Both the position numbers and the translations under genes were made by a program. A DNA stretch of 64,000 nucleotides from contig JBNKCG010000105.1 in NCBI GenBank assembly GCA_050287605.1, positions 1 through 64,000 on the forward strand, in the 5' to 3' direction. Origin of the DNA: QQUJ01 sp050287605 (GTDB lineage Bacteria > Pseudomonadota > Gammaproteobacteria > QQUJ01). The notes below the pieces were generated by a model. The model made no database searches. It was given only the letters and a program-made list of their open reading frames with translations, and was not told where the DNA came from. This document shows positions 45,658 to 53,588 of this stretch, piece after piece. The stretch's first letter is position 1, and the number at the start of each line of letters is the position of its first letter.

Positions 45658-46538
45658 CAGCGGGCCTCCCGGCGTTGATCGGCTTCGTCGCCGCTGTGGC
45701 CCGCCGCGCTCCGCGCCGCGCAGTAGTCGGTATCGGAGCAGACCATCATGTACCCGCCCGCATCGTCCAGGATCACCTCGTCGAGAAAGCTGTCGGCGGC
45801 ACCGCACAGGGCGCAGCGCGCCTCCCAGCGCTGCACCTCGAACGGGTGATCCGCGAAGTCGAGACTTTTCACATCGGTGAACGGCGGCACCGCGTAAAGG
45901 CGCTTTTCGCGGCCGGCACCGAACAGCTGCAGCGCGGGCATGCGGTGCATCTTGGGGTTGTCGAACTTGGGGATGGGCGATGGCGCCATGACGTGGCGGC
46001 CGTGGACCAGCACCGGATAGTTGTAGGACGTTGCGATGCGCCCGAAACGGGCGATGTCCTCGTAGAGCTTGACGTGCATGACGCCGTACTCGGCCAGGGC
46101 GTGCATCTTGCGCGTCTCGGTCTCGCGCGGCTCCATGAAGCGCAGCGGCTCGGGGATGGGCACCTGGTAGATCAGGATCTGATCGGCACGCAGCGGCTGC
46201 TCGGGAATGCGGTGACGGGTCTGGATGAGGCTCGCCTCGCCGGTGTGCGTGGTGGTGGCAACCCCGGCGGTGCGCACGAAGAAGCGGCGGATACTCACGG
46301 CGTTGGTGGTGTCGTCGGCGCCCTGGTCGATCACCTTCAGCACGTCGTCGCGCCCGATGACCGCGGCGGTGATCTGAATGCCCCCCGTGCCCCAGCCGTA
46401 GGGCAGCGGCATCTCGCGGCCGCCGAACGGCACCTGGTAGCCAGGCACCGCCACCGCCTTCAGCAGCGCGCGGCGCAGGGTACGCTTGGTCTGCTCGTCC
46501 AGGTAGGCGAAGTTGTAGTCGAGACCGGATTCAGACAT
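45657..46538 (-). CDS. phnJ: Carbon-phosphorus lyase, radical SAM subunit PhnJ
   Basis: Breaks the C-P bond of ribose-1-methylphosphonate 5-phosphate by radical SAM chemistry. It is 293 aa. Cys242, Cys245, Cys267 and Cys273 (CALCG ... MVCSDTDYC) match the E. coli CX2CX21C set plus the additional cysteine needed for chemistry, one position later. All key residues are intact, so the locus should be functional. Confidence 0.96.
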   Translation of the reverse strand: MSESGLDYNFAYLDEQTKRTLRRALLKAVAVPGYQVPFGGREMPLPYGWGTGGIQITAAVIGRDDVLKVIDQGADDTTNAVSIRRFFVRTAGVATTTHTGEASLIQTRHRIPEQPLRADQILIYQVPIPEPLRFMEPRETETRKMHALAEYGVMHVKLYEDIARFGRIATSYNYPVLVHGRHVMAPSPIPKFDNPKMHRMPALQLFGAGREKRLYAVPPFTDVKSLDFADHPFEVQRWEARCALCGAADSFLDEVILDDAGGYMMVCSDTDYCAARSAAGHSGDEADQRREAR

Positions 46539-47649
46539 CGCTCTTCTCCCCGTCCAGCTCTTCCGCAGCGGCGGCGGCACGTTCGTCGAACTCGCGGCGC
46601 AGGCGCCGGATCAGTTCCAGCTCCGACTGGAAATCCACGTAGTGCGGCAGCTTCAAGTGCTGGACGAATCCCGAGGCCTCCACGTTGTCGCTGTGGTAGA
46701 GCACGAACTCCTCGTCCTGGGCGGGGCTGGTCACCTCCTCGCCCAGTTCACGGGCGCGCAGGGCGCGATCCACCAGCGCCATGGCCATGGCCTTGCGCTC
46801 GCAGAAGCCGAAAGTGAGACCGTAGCCGCGGGTGAACTGCGGCGGGTGCTCGCCCGAGCCGTGGAACTGGTTGATCATTTCGCACTCGGTGACGGTGATG
46901 GCACCGATCTCCACGGGAAAGCCCAGCTCCTCGGGAACGATCTCCACCGCCACCTCGCCCATGCGGATCTCTCCGGCGAAGGGGTGGTTGTTGGCGTAGC
47001 CGCGCTGGGTGGAGTAACCCAGGGCAAGCAGAAAGCCCTCGTCGGCGCGGGCCAGATTCTGCAGCCGCATGTCGCGATCGGCGGGAAATTCCAACGGTGT
47101 GCGGGTGAGATCGGCCACCGGCGCTGCGCCGTCGGGGTCCACGGCGCGCTCCACCAAGCCCTCGTGATCCAGCAGATCCAGCACGCGCGGTGGCGGTGGC
47201 GCATCGGCGGCGGGCGGTGGCTCGTCTTGCGACGGCGCCGCCGGCTCTTGCAACGCCGGATCGAGCAGGCGGTGGGTGTAATCGAAGGTGGGCCCCAACA
47301 CCTGTCCGCCGGGCAGATCCTTGAACGCGGCGGAGATGCGACGGCGCAGCGCCATGGCGGCGGTATCCAGCGGTTCGGTCTGCGCCAGGCGCGGCAGGGT
47401 GGTGCGGTAGGCACGCAACAGGAAGACGGCCTCCACCAGATCACCGCGCGCCTGTTTGATCGCCAACGCCGCCAACTCGGGGTCGTAAAGCGAGCCTTCG
47501 GTCATCACCCGGTCCACCGCCAGGGTGAGTTGCTCGCGGATCTGCGCCAGCTTCAGCTCGGGCTGGGCGGGATCGCCGCGGCGCTCCTCGGCCAGCAGCC
47601 GGTGGGCGTTGTCGATGGCCGCCTCGCCCCCTTTGACCGCGACGTACAT
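46531..47649 (-). CDS. phnI: C-P lyase core subunit PhnI
   Basis: Forms the core complex with PhnG, PhnH and PhnJ and transfers the phosphonate to the ribose of ATP. It is 372 aa. The start MYVAVKGGEAAI and the GYSTQRGYANNHPFAGEIR block are family hallmarks. A proline/alanine-rich loop at about residues 160-180 is low complexity. Its ATG abuts the phnH stop and its end overlaps the phnJ start by eight bases. Confidence 0.95.
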   Translation of the reverse strand: MYVAVKGGEAAIDNAHRLLAEERRGDPAQPELKLAQIREQLTLAVDRVMTEGSLYDPELAALAIKQARGDLVEAVFLLRAYRTTLPRLAQTEPLDTAAMALRRRISAAFKDLPGGQVLGPTFDYTHRLLDPALQEPAAPSQDEPPPAADAPPPPRVLDLLDHEGLVERAVDPDGAAPVADLTRTPLEFPADRDMRLQNLARADEGFLLALGYSTQRGYANNHPFAGEIRMGEVAVEIVPEELGFPVEIGAITVTECEMINQFHGSGEHPPQFTRGYGLTFGFCERKAMAMALVDRALRARELGEEVTSPAQDEEFVLYHSDNVEASGFVQHLKLPHYVDFQSELELIRRLRREFDERAAAAAEELDGEKSDV

Positions 47650-48254
47650 CAGCCGGCCTCCACGCGGGTGGTGCGCGGCAAGGCGGCGACGCGCTCCCCG
47701 TTGGTCAGGATCAGGTCGATCCCGGCCGGGTAGAGCGCGCCGTTGGCCGTCCACTGCTCGACGAAGTTTTCGGGCAACCCGGCCACCATCAGCTCCGTTT
47801 GAGTTTCGATGCCCGGTCCCGAGAGGAGCAGGCGCTGTCCGCCGCTCAGCGCGTTCACTTGCAAAATGAGCGTGGCGGAACGGTCGGGATAGAGGTCATC
47901 GCCGCAGCGAAACGCCGCCAACGCCGGCATCACCGCAGGACCGGCGATCAGGCCAAAGGCCGCGGCGCCGGCTTTCTCAACCAACGGGCATCCGCAGTGG
48001 AAGCGCAGGTTGTCGCGCACACGGGGGCGGTCGGTGGCGCCGTCCAGCCACACCGGCGTCTCGCCGTCCAGCAGCGTCAAGGCGACGGCCCAGGTGGCGG
48101 GATGCAACGGAGCGACGGGAGCCGGCTGCATCGGTACAGCGTGAACGCTTCCCGGACACGCCATAGCCGCGAGTACGGCGCGAAAGGTGCGCTGTGCGCC
48201 ATCGACCGGGTCGTCGAATCCGGGGGTGAGCAATTCCGCGTTGACGGCACTCAT
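47649..48254 (-). CDS. phnH: C-P lyase core subunit PhnH
   Basis: Non-catalytic dimerising core subunit, 201 aa. Conserved parts are the N-terminal FDDPVDGAQRTFRAVLAAMACPG and the C-terminal PAGIDLILTNGERVAALPRTT. It lies six bases after phnG and shares one base with the phnI start. Confidence 0.94.
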   Translation of the reverse strand: MSAVNAELLTPGFDDPVDGAQRTFRAVLAAMACPGSVHAVPMQPAPVAPLHPATWAVALTLLDGETPVWLDGATDRPRVRDNLRFHCGCPLVEKAGAAAFGLIAGPAVMPALAAFRCGDDLYPDRSATLILQVNALSGGQRLLLSGPGIETQTELMVAGLPENFVEQWTANGALYPAGIDLILTNGERVAALPRTTRVEAG

Positions 48255-48260
48255 AGGTCT

Positions 48261-48725
48261 TCAATCGTCTCCTCGCACGAGGGTGAAAAACTCCACCTTG
48301 GTGGCCGCCGTCTTGGCCGCCTGCTGCGCCCGGCGCGAACGGCGGCGCTCGACCAGCGGGGCGATCACCTGCTGTTCCAGACGGCGGCGTTGCGCCGGCT
48401 GCTGCAACAGCGCATCGAACAGCGCAGCCAGTTCGGCATGACGCCGGTCGCGGCCCGCCACGTAGGCGTAGCCGGTGGTGCCGTCGTCCAACTGCACCGC
48501 GCAGCGCACCACGGTCATCTCGCCGAGGTTGAAGCGCTCGCCGGTGCCGCCGGCGCGCGCGCGCACCAGCGCCATGCCCGTTTCGGGCGGCCGCAGCATC
48601 CGGTACCCCGGGCGCGACTCCAGTGCCTGCCAGCACGCCTCCAGCTCGTCGCCACTGGCATGCGCCAGCACACCCATCCAGCGGCGGCGGCGTTCGACGT
48701 CGAGGGAATGAAGTTCTTGTGTCAT
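48261..48725 (-). CDS. phnG: C-P lyase core subunit PhnG
   Basis: Core subunit needed for the nucleosidase-type transfer step, 154 aa. The family pattern is seen in RRRRWMGVLAHA and GERFNLGEMTVVRCAV with GYAYVAGRDRRHAE. It starts one base after the phnE stop. There is no phnF between phnE and phnG. Confidence 0.93.
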   Translation of the reverse strand: MTQELHSLDVERRRRWMGVLAHASGDELEACWQALESRPGYRMLRPPETGMALVRARAGGTGERFNLGEMTVVRCAVQLDDGTTGYAYVAGRDRRHAELAALFDALLQQPAQRRRLEQQVIAPLVERRRSRRAQQAAKTAATKVEFFTLVRGDD

Positions 48726-48726
48726 C

Positions 48727-49527
48727 TCAAATCACCCACTTGCGCAGGCGCGCCGAGAGCAGGTCGAGCAGCGTGACGGTGACCACGATGATGACCATCA
48801 CCGCGCAGGTCTGGGGGAAATAGAAGCCGCGAATCACCTCCCACAGGATCACGCCGATACCGCCCGCCCCCACCATGCCCACCACGGTGGCGGAGCGCAC
48901 GTTGGACTCGAAACGGTACAGCGAGTAGGAGATCCACAGCGGGATCACCTGCGGGATGACGCCGTAGATGATGTCGTGCAGCGCCGCAGCGCCGGTGGCG
49001 CGCACGCCTTCGACGGGGCGCGGATCGATGGCCTCCACCGCCTCCGAAAAGAGCTTAGCGAGAATCCCCGTGGTGTGAACGAACAGCGCCAGCACCCCGG
49101 CGAAGGGCCCCAACCCCACCGCCACCACGAACAGCATGGCGAACACCATCTCGTTGATGGCGCGCGCGGCGTCCATCAGGCGGCGCACCGGCTGGTAGAC
49201 CCACCACGGCATCAGATTTTCGGAACAGAGAATGCCAAAGGGAATCGAGCACACCACCGCCAGCGCCGTACCCCAGACGGCAATCTGGATGGTGACCGCC
49301 ATCTCTTTCAGGTAGAGGCGCCAGTCGTGAAAGTCGGGCGGGAAGAAGTCGCGCGCGAACTTGAACATATTGCCGCCGTCGGTGATCAACTCACCGGGGC
49401 GCATCTCGGCACCCTGCCAGGACCAGGCGAGCACCGCCAGCACCAATCCCCACCCCAGCGCCTGCACCAGCGTGCGTTTGGGATCGCGCGGAGGAAGTTC
49501 CGGGTACAGCGTGGCTGAGGTATTCAT
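48727..49527 (-). CDS. phnE: Phosphonate ABC transporter permease
   Basis: Inner-membrane channel of the PhnCDE importer. It is 266 aa and polytopic; the EAA loop is in the segment EAVEAIDPRPVEGVRATGAAALHDIIYGV (written here in part: PVEGVRATGAAALHDI). Full length and intact, unlike the frameshifted K-12 gene. A strong hairpin lies in the 71-bp gap after phnD. Confidence 0.94.
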   Translation of the reverse strand: MNTSATLYPELPPRDPKRTLVQALGWGLVLAVLAWSWQGAEMRPGELITDGGNMFKFARDFFPPDFHDWRLYLKEMAVTIQIAVWGTALAVVCSIPFGILCSENLMPWWVYQPVRRLMDAARAINEMVFAMLFVVAVGLGPFAGVLALFVHTTGILAKLFSEAVEAIDPRPVEGVRATGAAALHDIIYGVIPQVIPLWISYSLYRFESNVRSATVVGMVGAGGIGVILWEVIRGFYFPQTCAVMVIIVVTVTLLDLLSARLRKWVI

Positions 49528-49559
49528 GAATCGATCGCTAGGGCCTTGTCGTCAAAAGG

Positions 49560-49581
49560 GGGCGGCCCGGACGGGCCGCCC
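49560..49581 (-). terminator. Hairpin between phnD and phnE
   Basis: GGGCGGCCC, a four-base loop and GGGCCGCCC make a perfect 9-bp stem, followed on the minus strand by CCTTTTG. It looks like a leaky terminator or an mRNA-stabilising hairpin that would leave more binding protein than permease. Confidence 0.65.
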
Positions 49582-49598
49582 TCTGCCGTGGTTTGGCG

Positions 49599-50591
49599 TT
49601 ACTTATCCAACGCCGCCATCTGCTGGCTAAGTTCGGCCAACTGCTTGTCGATGGCCTCCAGCTTTTGGCGCTTCTCTGCGGCGCTGTAGTGGGTGTCTTT
49701 TTCGATCTTGGTGCGATCCTTCACCAACTGGAGCTGACGGATCGGCAGCAGCTGGTTGTTGTCCGAATCGCGGAACGGTGCCCACTGCAGGCCGGCCAGC
49801 ACCTTGAGGGCATGCTCCTTGTTGGCGCCCTTGCGGCCGTAATCCATGAAGAACTGCTTCACCTTGGCCTTGGTCTCGGCGTCCAGGCTCTTGCGCCAGG
49901 CGATGGGATCGGAGGGGATCAGCGGCGATTTCCAGATGACGCGGATGTCGTTGTACTTGTCGGGCGCGGTGACCTTGAGACGGCCCATGGACTCGGTGTT
50001 GTTGGTGGCGAAGTCCACCTGCTTGTTGGCCACGGCCAGGGCGTTGGTCTCGTGGTTGGCGTTCAGCACGCGCTTGAAGACCTTCTTCGGATCCTTGCCG
50101 TTCTTGGCGAAGACGTAGTAGCTGGGCACCAGGAAACCGGAGGTGGAGTTGGGATCGCCGTTGCCGAAGGTGAGTTCGCCGGCGTGCGCCCACACGTCGT
50201 CCAGCGACTTCAGCTGGCTGTCCTTGTGGGTGATCAGCAGCGACCAGTAGCCCGGGTTGCCCTCCACGTCCACGGTCTGGGCGAAGATCTCGGCGCCGGC
50301 GCGGTCCACCGCCACCATGGCCGATTTGTTGCCGTACCAGGCCAGATCCACCTTGTCGAAGCGCATCGCCTCGATGACGCCAGCGTAGTCGGGGGCGAAG
50401 AAGGGCTTCACCTTGTAGCCGGTCATCTTGGACATGTCGGCCAGGAAGGGGTCCCAGATGGAACGCAGGTTCTGCGTCGACTCGGTGGAGATGATGCCGA
50501 AGGTGATCTCCTTGGCCTCCTTGGCGGGTGCCAGCGGTGCCACCAGGGTGGCGGCCAGCGCGGTGGCCGCGATCAGGGTTTTGCGAAGCAT
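49599..50591 (-). CDS. phnD: Phosphonate ABC transporter substrate-binding protein
   Basis: Periplasmic phosphonate-binding protein, 330 aa, with signal peptide MLRKTLIAATALAATLVAPL and cleavage near residue 23. Mature-domain hallmarks are FGIISTESTQNLRSIWDPF, KPFFAPDYAGVIEAMRF and GDPNSTSGFLVPSYY. The C-terminal 50 residues are charged and helical. ATG 50591 follows a purine-rich GAGGAGAG sequence. A stable hairpin follows the gene. Confidence 0.95.
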   Translation of the reverse strand: MLRKTLIAATALAATLVAPLAPAKEAKEITFGIISTESTQNLRSIWDPFLADMSKMTGYKVKPFFAPDYAGVIEAMRFDKVDLAWYGNKSAMVAVDRAGAEIFAQTVDVEGNPGYWSLLITHKDSQLKSLDDVWAHAGELTFGNGDPNSTSGFLVPSYYVFAKNGKDPKKVFKRVLNANHETNALAVANKQVDFATNNTESMGRLKVTAPDKYNDIRVIWKSPLIPSDPIAWRKSLDAETKAKVKQFFMDYGRKGANKEHALKVLAGLQWAPFRDSDNNQLLPIRQLQLVKDRTKIEKDTHYSAAEKRQKLEAIDKQLAELSQQMAALDK

Positions 50592-50607
50592 GGTGCTCTC
50601 TCCTCGT

Positions 50608-51507
50608 TTATTGACGATGTCGGACGGCGGACGCTTTCGCGCCCTGGGTGACCCACTGAACGCGGGTCTCGGGGGATTTGGTAACGGCAGGGGGCTCGCG
50701 ATCGGCCATCGCGTTGGACATCCATTCGAGGCCGCTCTCGGCGCCGTAGATCTCAGCAAGAAAATCGCGTGTAAGGGCAATGCTGGGCCCGTCGTAACAC
50801 ACCTTGCCCGCCTTCAGGGCGACGGTGCGCGGGCAGTAGCGCAGGGCATAGTCCACCTGGTGCAGCGAGACCACCACGGTGCGGCCGTCCTGACGGTTGA
50901 TGCTCTGCAACGCATCGAGCACCCGGCGCGCCGACTCGGGATCCAGCGAGGCAACCGGCTCGTCGGCCAGGATCACCTCCGCCTCCTGCGCCAGGGTGCG
51001 CGCAATGGCCACCCGCTGCTGCTGGCCGCCGGACAGCGCGTCGGCGCGCTGGCCCGCGTAGTCGGCCATCCCCACCCGGTGCAGCGCGGCCAGGGCCCTA
51101 AGGCGCTCGGCGCGCGTGAAACGTCCCACCGCACCGCGCCAGTACGGCACGTGGCCCAACATGCCCACCAGCACGTTGGTGAGCACCGACATCCGCCCCA
51201 CCAGGTTGAACTGCTGAAACACGAAACCGACGCGCGAGCGGGTCCGGCGCACGTCGCGCGCCAGCCGCCCCTGCGACTGCACGGTGTTACCCATCACGGT
51301 CACGGTCCCGGACTCGATGCCGCGATCGGCGGTGATCAGACCGGAGACGTGGCGCAGCAGCGTGGACTTGCCGCTGCCCGAGGCGCCCAGCAGCGCCACC
51401 ATCTCGCCAGCGCGCACCTGCAGGCTGACCGCATCGAGGGCGCGCAGCGCGTCACCGCTGCGGCGATAGGTCTTGCTGAGCTGATCGACTTCCAACGCTA
51501 GCTGCAT
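50608..51507 (-). CDS. phnC: Phosphonate ABC transporter ATP-binding protein
   Basis: Energises PhnDE import. It is 299 aa with Walker A GASGSGKST, signature LSGGQQQRV, Walker B VILADEPVASLD and the switch histidine in VSLHQVDYAL. Residues past about 250 form an extra tail not seen in shorter homologues. It is the first gene of the C-P lyase operon, with a Pho box about 125 bp upstream. Confidence 0.94.
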   Translation of the reverse strand: MQLALEVDQLSKTYRRSGDALRALDAVSLQVRAGEMVALLGASGSGKSTLLRHVSGLITADRGIESGTVTVMGNTVQSQGRLARDVRRTRSRVGFVFQQFNLVGRMSVLTNVLVGMLGHVPYWRGAVGRFTRAERLRALAALHRVGMADYAGQRADALSGGQQQRVAIARTLAQEAEVILADEPVASLDPESARRVLDALQSINRQDGRTVVVSLHQVDYALRYCPRTVALKAGKVCYDGPSIALTRDFLAEIYGAESGLEWMSNAMADREPPAVTKSPETRVQWVTQGAKASAVRHRQ

Positions 51508-51629
51508 GCTCGCTCGCCGGTCCTGGGGTTGAGGTGGAAACGCCGTCCGGGCCCTGCCGGGTCATGGCGGACCCGGCAGCCGGTGGCACGACATAGCCGG
51601 CGAGATTAGGTGCGGAAGGTGATAGCGCG

Positions 51630-51658
51630 TTGACGCTTGGATGATGGTTTGATGACGG
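51630..51658 (-). promoter_or_regulatory. Candidate Pho box upstream of phnC
   Basis: Minus strand: CCGTCAT-caaa-CCATCAT (51658-51641), six and five of seven matches to CTGTCAT with the correct four-base gap, and a weaker third unit GCGTCAA at 51636-51630. A clear -10 box is not visible. The site would let PhoB switch on the phn operon. Confidence 0.6.
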
Positions 51659-52282
51659 TCACGCGCGGCGGTGGGCCGCAACGAAGGCCGCGGCATCCAG
51701 GCGCCGGAAGTCGGGCAGCGCCGCACGCAGGCGGTCGGCTGGCCACTCCCACCAGGCGAGTTCCAGCAAGCCGGCGATCACCTCCGGCGCAAAACGAGGA
51801 CGCAATACCCGGGCGGGCACACCGGCGACGATGGTGAAGGGCTCTACGTCACGGGTCACAACCGCGCCGGAACCCACGGCCGCCCCGGTGCCGAGGGTGA
51901 CGCCGGGCATCACCACGGCGCCGTGGCCGATCCAGACGTCGTGGCCCACGGTCACCGGCTGATCGCGCCGCCACTGGAAGAACTCCCGGTCGTCGTCGCC
52001 GAGGCCGAACAGCGCGCTGCGGTAGGTGAAGTGGTGCAGCGCCGCGCGCTGCAACGGATGGTTGCCGGGATTGATGCGCACATGCGCCGCGATGGAGCAG
52101 AACTTGCCGACGCGCGTGTAGATCAGATCGGCATCGTTCATCACGTAGGAGTAGTCACCCAGCTCCACCTCCACCAGCGAGGCGCGGGCGCCCACCTCGG
52201 TCCAGGCCCCCAGGCGGCTGTCCTGCACCACGGCGTCGGGGTGCAGGGTGGGGCGCTCACCGAGTTCGGCGTCACCATCCAT
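51659..52282 (-). CDS. Hexapeptide-repeat acetyltransferase of phosphonate loci
   Basis: A 207-residue left-handed beta-helix transferase. Repeats such as VVMPGVTLGTGAAVGSGAVVTRDVEPF and the HDVWIGHGAV segment place it with xenobiotic/chloramphenicol-type acetyltransferases, a group often found beside phn genes. The substrate is unknown; an aminoalkylphosphonate or phosphonate-derived metabolite is plausible. ATG 52282 overlaps the upstream GNAT gene by 11 bp. The phnC Pho box lies directly after its stop. Confidence 0.82.
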   Translation of the reverse strand: MDGDAELGERPTLHPDAVVQDSRLGAWTEVGARASLVEVELGDYSYVMNDADLIYTRVGKFCSIAAHVRINPGNHPLQRAALHHFTYRSALFGLGDDDREFFQWRRDQPVTVGHDVWIGHGAVVMPGVTLGTGAAVGSGAVVTRDVEPFTIVAGVPARVLRPRFAPEVIAGLLELAWWEWPADRLRAALPDFRRLDAAAFVAAHRRA

Positions 52283-52733
52283 CGCCGCGCTCCGCCAGAT
52301 CGATGGCAAAACTGTAGCCGTGGCGCGCGAATCCCAACCCCTCGTAAAAGCGGTGGGCCGCGTCGCGACGGCGATTGCTGGACAGCGCCAACTTGTAGCA
52401 GCCGGCCTGATGGCAAAGACGCAGCGCATAGGCCACCATGGCCCGTCCCACGCCGCTGCCGCGGTGATCGCCGCGCACTACCACCGCCTCCATCACGGCG
52501 GAGGGCGATCCGCAATGGGCCAGGTTGTCCATGATCAGCAGGGTGAACGTAGCGACGATCTCGCCGCCCAGTTCACCCACGTAAAGCCGGTAACTGGGAT
52601 AGGTGTGCATGCGGGCAAAGAGGCGGCGCGCCGCGTCGATATCCAGCACCTTGCCGGCATCCAGATCGGGGTCGGCATAGAGCGCGAGCACCGCCTCCAG
52701 ATCGTCTTCCGCCGCTGCTCGAAACGCAACCAT
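52272..52733 (-). CDS. GNAT family acetyltransferase, PhnO-like
   Basis: A 153-aa N-acetyltransferase. The acetyl-CoA pyrophosphate loop is DHRGSGVGRAMVAYAL, and FYEGLGFARHGY is the typical C-terminal strand. In E. coli PhnO acetylates aminoalkylphosphonates before C-P cleavage, and the position at the head of a phosphonate locus suggests the same. The assignment rests on context because GNAT substrates are hard to predict. A Pho box lies about 90-120 bp upstream. Confidence 0.8.
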   Translation of the reverse strand: MVAFRAAAEDDLEAVLALYADPDLDAGKVLDIDAARRLFARMHTYPSYRLYVGELGGEIVATFTLLIMDNLAHCGSPSAVMEAVVVRGDHRGSGVGRAMVAYALRLCHQAGCYKLALSSNRRRDAAHRFYEGLGFARHGYSFAIDLAERGDGW

Positions 52734-52823
52734 ACGTCCTCCTTAGAAAATTCCGCTCATGCTAGTAATGCGATATTGCAGGCTGATGACCGCGTGCGGC
52801 ATCAAGTGCCCGGGACGTCAAGT

Positions 52824-52852
52824 GTGACGCTCGTGTGACAGTGCAGTGACAG
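52824..52852 (-). promoter_or_regulatory. Pho box upstream of the GNAT/acetyltransferase genes
   Basis: Minus strand: CTGTCAC-tgca-CTGTCAC (52852-52835), each six of seven to the CTGTCAT unit with exact 11-bp periodicity, then a weaker GCGTCAC at 52830-52824. Orientation points to the minus-strand acetyltransferase genes. It lies in the divergent gap with the DUF47-pit operon and might affect both. Confidence 0.75.
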
Positions 52853-52895
52853 TGGTGTACCCTGTCGCCGCCTATTCCACAGCGATCGAGACGCC

Positions 52896-53576
52896 ATGCC
52901 GCCGAGCAACTACTTCAGTCGCCTCTTTGGCAAATCGCCGGTCAGCCCCCTGCAGCGCCACATGGAGAAGGTGTGCGCCTGCGTCGAAGAGCTGATCCCC
53001 TACTTCGAGGCCGTGCTGGCCGAGGACTGGCCCACCGTCGAGGAGCGCTACAACCTGATCTCCCAGCGCGAGGATGAGGCCGACAAGCTGAAGAAAGAGC
53101 TGCGCCTGCAGCTGCCCAAGGGAATCATGCTGCCGGTGTCGCGCCGCGATCTGCTGGAAGTGCTCACCATGCAGGACAAGATCGCCAACAAAGCCAAGGA
53201 CATCGCCGGTCTAATCCTGGGTCGCAGAATGGTGATCCCCCCCAGCATCGCCGACTTGATGCGCGCATTCGTACAGCGTTCCATCGACGCCGCATTCCAG
53301 GCCCGACGCGCCATCAACGAACTCGACGAACTGGTGGAGACCGGTTTCCGTGGCCACGAGGTGGAAATCGTCGAATCCATGCTCAAGGAGCTCGACCGGG
53401 TGGAAAGCGACACCGACACCATCCAGATCCAGGTACGGGCCGAACTGTTCCAGATCGAGGATAGCTGGCCGCCGGTCAAAGTGATGTTTCTCTACCAGAT
53501 CATCGACTGGATCGGTGACCTGGGGGATCGCGCCCAGCGTGTGGGCAGCCGTCTGCAACTGATGCTGGCTCGCTGA
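52896..53576 (+). CDS. DUF47/PhoU-like Pit accessory regulator (TIGR00153 family)
   Basis: A 226-residue all-helical protein related to PhoU. Family sequences include NLISQREDEADKLKKELRL and the metal-binding DWIGDLGDRAQRV near the C-terminus. In the usual pairing it sits before a Pit permease and controls phosphate uptake by it. It lies 12 bp before the transporter gene, so the two are co-transcribed. Confidence 0.92.
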   Translation: MPPSNYFSRLFGKSPVSPLQRHMEKVCACVEELIPYFEAVLAEDWPTVEERYNLISQREDEADKLKKELRLQLPKGIMLPVSRRDLLEVLTMQDKIANKAKDIAGLILGRRMVIPPSIADLMRAFVQRSIDAAFQARRAINELDELVETGFRGHEVEIVESMLKELDRVESDTDTIQIQVRAELFQIEDSWPPVKVMFLYQIIDWIGDLGDRAQRVGSRLQLMLAR

Positions 53577-53588
53577 GAGGGGGCGACC

